A stretch of DNA of 64,000 bases from Amaranthus tricolor (taxonomy: Eukaryota; Streptophyta; Magnoliopsida; Caryophyllales; Amaranthaceae), in assembly GCF_026212465.1 (NCBI RefSeq), contig NC_080049.1, positions 34,702,885 through 34,766,884 on the forward strand. Direction: 5' to 3'. How positions within the stretch are numbered: position 1 is the stretch's first letter; each line of letters starts with the position of its first letter. The notes beneath the pieces were generated by a model. The model worked only from the letters and a program-made list of their open reading frames with translations. It had not been told where the DNA came from and made no database searches. The translations under genes and the position numbers were made by a program. Shown here piece after piece: positions 61,201 to 64,000 of this stretch.

Positions 61201-62289
61201 TACGGACTCAAACAAGCACCCCGAGCGTGGAACAGCAACATCGACAATTATCTTCTCCAGCATGGTTTCATCAAGAGTCCGAGTGAACCTTCACTATACA
61301 TCAAGACACAAGGTAACAACTTTCTCATTTTATGCCTATGCATGGATGATCTAATCTATACAGGCACACACCCAACGATGATTGAAGAATTTAAAAAGGC
61401 TATGATGAAGGAGTACGAGATGACAGACCTTGGTACAATGACATACTTCCTTGGCATACAAATCAAACAAAGCCTAGGAAGAATATTTCTATCACAAGAG
61501 AAATATGCAGAAGACCTTCTCAAGAAATTCAACATGGGTGAATGTAAACCGCTGGCTACACCAATGGTAATCAATGAGAAGTTATCAAAGTACGATGGCA
61601 AACCAAAAGTCGACGGAGCAATGTATCGAAGCTTGGTCGGCTCTCTTATCTATCTCACACATACAAGACCAGATATAGTCAACGCTGTCAGCATCGTATC
61701 CAGGTTCATGAGTGAACCGAGCAAGGATCATCTAACAGCAGCAAAGAGGATTCTCAGATACATTAAGGGAACAAAAAGCTATGGGATCATGTACGAAACT
61801 GAAAAAGATTTCAAGCTCACAGGATACACCGATAGCGACTGGGCTGGAAGCGTGGATGATAGAAAAAGTACAAGCGGGTACGTATTTCAGCTTGGAAACA
61901 AAGTGGTCTCATGGTCATCAAAAAAACAGGCGACAGTAGCTTTATCATCAGCAGAAGCAGAGTACATTGCAGCAATAAGTGCAGCATGTGAAGCAGTCTG
62001 GCTGAGAAGGATATTAATCGATCTACAACATAAGCAAGAGACACCAACTACAATGTTCTGCGACAACATGTCAACAATAGCAATGACGAAGAATCCAGTG
62101 TTTCATAGCAGATCAAAGCACATCGAGATACGACATCACTACATTCGTGAGTTAGTAGATAAGAAAGAGATCGAACTACAATTCTGCAAGACGGAGGAGC
62201 AGCTCGCAGACATTTTCACAAAACCCATATCAACTGATAGATTTATCGATTTCATAAGACGACTTAGAGTTCAAGATTTTTCAGATTAG
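58220..62289 (+). pseudogene. Copia gag-pol polyprotein with one frameshift and one nonsense codon
   Basis: Segment 1 (58220-59566): Gag (WVPTFKGEKYEQWAMQM), two CCHC knuckles (CKLCKKTNHNTNDC and CKRCKKHSHLEKDC) and the protease motif WYIDSGCSNHMTG. A one-base shift near 59550 ends this frame. Segment 2 (59569-60897): integrase HHCC (LRFGHLNFNS ... CEGCIYGKMH), catalytic core HADIWGPTKNPSLGG, TDRGGEFTSNEF and QQNGVAERKNR, then an acidic/Ser-rich linker. A TAG at 60895-60897 stands at a position where the family has Trp. Segment 3 (60907-62289): reverse transcriptase (QLDVKSAFLNGELEEEVYV, active site CMDD in place of the usual YVDD), RNase H (YTDSDWAGSVDDRKSTSGY) and the end ADIFTKPIS. About 1,350 codons in total, normal for a plant copia element. 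Confidence 0.92.
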
Positions 62290-62295
62290 GGGGAG

Positions 62296-62576
62296 TGTTA
62301 AAATAATCTAGAAAAATCTAGGATTTTAATTAAATATAAAAATATCTAAACTAAAGAATTAAAAAATAAAAATATCTAAGATAATATAATGGAAGATCCT
62401 AGAAAAGTAATTAAAAAATTAAAAATATCTAAGATATTTTAATAAACTTGCACTATAAATACCCATTAATGTAATCAATTTTTTGTGCAATGAAGAACAA
62501 CATCCATTCTACATATTCACTCATCTTCCTCTCCAAATAAATTCATTCACTATTTTACCATCTAAATTTTCCTACA
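62296..62576 (+). repeat. 3' LTR of the copia element
   Basis: 281 bp, begins TGTTAAAATAATCTAG after the polypurine tract and ends TTTTCCTACA next to the CGTAC duplication. Confidence 0.95.
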
Positions 62577-62908
62577 CGTACTCAGTGGTGGTACCACCAT
62601 GTTCCCTGGTATCGCCGATAGAATGAGCAAGGAAATTATTGCACTAGCACCCAGCAACATGAAAATTAAGATTGTGGCACCACCTGAGAGAAAATACAGT
62701 GTCTGGATTGGTGGGTCTATCTTGGCTTCCCTCAGCACATTCCAGCAGGTTTTTGTGTTCGCTTCAATCTTTTCAACATTTGTAAAAATGCAAATCATGA
62801 TTGTATAGTTTTAACATATATCTGTATTTTCCGTGACTACAGATGTGGATTGCAAAGGCCGAGTATGATGAATCTGGGACGTCAATCGTGCATAGGAAGT
62901 GCTTCTAA

Positions 62909-63579
62909 TTTCACCCTAGAAGTTCAAAGGTAAAGGGAGAACCACAGTCCGTTTGAATGAGGGGTGTAACGTGTAACTTGTACCCTCTGATTTTGATTGG
63001 CGAGTCTAATTAGTCGGATAAACTTTAGTTGTAATTGTAATCTTTTTTAGTTCTCGTGACAAGGGGACCTTGAATGTGCAAGAAAGTTGATATGTATAAT
63101 CTATATTCTAAATCCGCCACTTTTCTTATACTCATAATTTCAGCTGGTTCATGGATTTTGGATTAAATTGGTTCAACTTTATTTAATTTTACTTAATGAT
63201 AATGGTAGGGGTGATCACAAGCTCGTTTGGGTGGTTATGGGATAGATTGGTTTAATTAAACCTGACCGTGAACCAGACTGACCAGTGATCCATGAATCGG
63301 GCAAGAGCGTAAGAAAACATATTAATACATATATAGATTATAGATATATTATGAAGACAAAACACTGTGCAAGAGCAGCTTTAGAAAAATCATTTTTTGG
63401 ACAATTTTCAATGCATCTGCAAACCTACCAGCCTCACAAAGGTCATCAAATACAATATAATGTTAACGAATAACGACAGTATTCCCGGTACAAGTATACT
63501 TATAAGATAGTCAGGTGACAAGGAAGCAGCTATAATATTCCACATCAGTCGTGTCGTAATAGATATACCTATATCTTGA
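62909..63579. other. Spacer between the actin pseudogene and a partial minus-strand gene
   Basis: Starts with sequence resembling an actin 3' UTR (to about 63120); the rest is unremarkable. The part near 63400-63579 is probably the 3' UTR of the gene on the minus strand. Confidence 0.5.
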
Positions 63580-63809
63580 TCAACCACGAAGTCTTGCGAC
63601 AGAAAATGACCAAACATCGGGCCACCAAAGAATGTCTATAGTCCTGCAGCGCGATGAAACGATTGTAAAAAGGTCGGAGCTGTGACATGATTACGGATTT
63701 ATTGAATAATGAACATTAAACAATGTCTTCTATACTTACCAGTACACATTCATTCGGGTCTGTTGCACACGATACATGTGTTTTCCTCGTAGAACCGGCA
63801 CATATGAAC
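63580..63809 (-). CDS. Last two exons of an unidentified plant gene (incomplete, runs off the window)
   Basis: Two minus-strand exons, 63809-63740 and 63643-63580, with good splice signals (CCAG/G at the upper acceptor, TG/GTAAG donor, GCAG/G acceptor). Joined in phase they give SYVPVLRGKHMYRVQQTRMN followed by VYWTIDILWWPDVWSFSVAR and a stop. The text is not low-complexity, and the frame is continuous across a proper intron (63644-63739), which supports a real gene. The family is not recognised. The aromatic-rich WTIDILWWPDVW end could be membrane-associated. Upstream exons would lie beyond 63830; no convincing one was placed before the window edge. Confidence 0.5.
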
Positions 63810-64000
63810 CTGGTATTTCATGTTAATCTCAACGTGTAAGGTATCATTGACTAAACTTCGATTTATAGAATAAGAATATCGAACAAAAGAAAGCCACAAA
63901 TCTTGAGATGTATGATCTCTTACCTCTTATAAAATTCTGATTAATTTAGTCAAACCAATTGAGATTCATGAGGTCTATGGTTTGTCCTTCCCTACAAAGT

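Larger units (their letters stand above)
57838..62576 (+). mobile_element. Young Ty1/copia LTR retrotransposon inside the actin pseudogene
   Basis: 4739 bp, flanked by the exact 5-bp duplication CGTAC (57833-57837 and 62577-62581). Removing the element with one duplication restores the actin reading ..AACATCGTACTCAGTGG. LTRs: 57838-58119 (282 bp) and 62296-62576 (281 bp), TG..CA, differing by 4 substitutions and 1 indel (about 98.6% identity). Primer site TGGTATCAAAGC at 58122-58133 (tRNA-iMet type); polypurine tract TTAGGGGGAG before the 3' LTR. An LTR TATA box is probable at ACTATAAATACCC. The coding region has only two visible lesions. Confidence 0.95.

Noticed and set aside
58441..62069. 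Numerous minus-strand ORFs across the copia element
   Set aside because: Antisense shadows of the gag-pol frames; no independent motifs.
63408..63617. Minus-strand ORF with hydrophobic, membrane-like composition
   Set aside because: It overlaps the spliced exon 63643-63580 in another frame; the spliced reading has correct donor and acceptor sites and a stop, and looks more protein-like.

Overview
This window is nuclear DNA from a flowering plant, almost certainly a eudicot. The genes are long and split by AT-rich introns with GT..AG borders. The products include plant-only types: a peroxisomal phylloquinone enzyme, a plastid 13-lipoxygenase, a phragmoplast MAP65, a CDKG-type kinase and a DUF3537 membrane protein. 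The intergenic DNA is full of plant transposons. The species cannot be named from sequence alone; Caryophyllales is only a guess. No CRISPR, operon or other prokaryotic feature is present.

Layout, left to right. 0.9-4.0 kb (+): naphthoate synthase (MenB type), 9 exons, with a PTS2 peroxisomal signal. 6.8-12.7 kb (+): plastid type-2 13-lipoxygenase, 9 exons, 918 aa. 13.4-17.4 kb (-): MAP65-3/PLEIADE-like cytokinesis protein, 12 exons, with a probable 5'UTR intron and an M-phase-type promoter motif. 18.7-22.3 kb: a complete Mutator-like element with a 9-bp target duplication. It carries no transposase but does carry a plant-mobile-domain (PMD) gene with a frameshift, and arrays of about 25-bp palindromes at both ends. 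26.6-31.1 kb (+): DUF3537 / gustatory-receptor-like seven-helix protein, 4 exons. 31.5-38.4 kb (-): a RING E3 ligase gene that has decayed through several independent lesions and has a 5-kb Ty3/gypsy chromovirus in an intron. 44.4-47.5 kb (-): CDKG-type kinase, 6 exons, 764 aa. About 51-56.4 kb (-): wrecked plant mariner-like element, its two halves separated by about 3.3 kb that looks like a long LTR remnant. 56.5-62.9 kb (+): actin pseudogene that still has introns, split by a young, nearly intact Ty1/copia element with an exact 5-bp target duplication. 63.6-63.8 kb (-): last two exons of an unidentified gene that runs off the right edge.

The genes do not form a pathway. They are a normal plant mixture of metabolism (phylloquinone, oxylipins), cell division (MAP65-3), RNA-linked kinase signalling (CDKG) and a membrane protein. 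The clearest theme is mobile DNA. Three copies of one TRIM-like retroelement sit in introns of three different genes. Stowaway-, hAT- and foldback-type MITEs occupy much of the spacer. Two gene copies (RING and actin) are in visible decay with retrotransposons inside them. The most unusual structure is the PMD-bearing Mutator-like element with its palindromic subterminal arrays. Exon borders were derived by hand from reading frame, splice dinucleotides and family knowledge; the coding sums of all intact genes are exact multiples of three.
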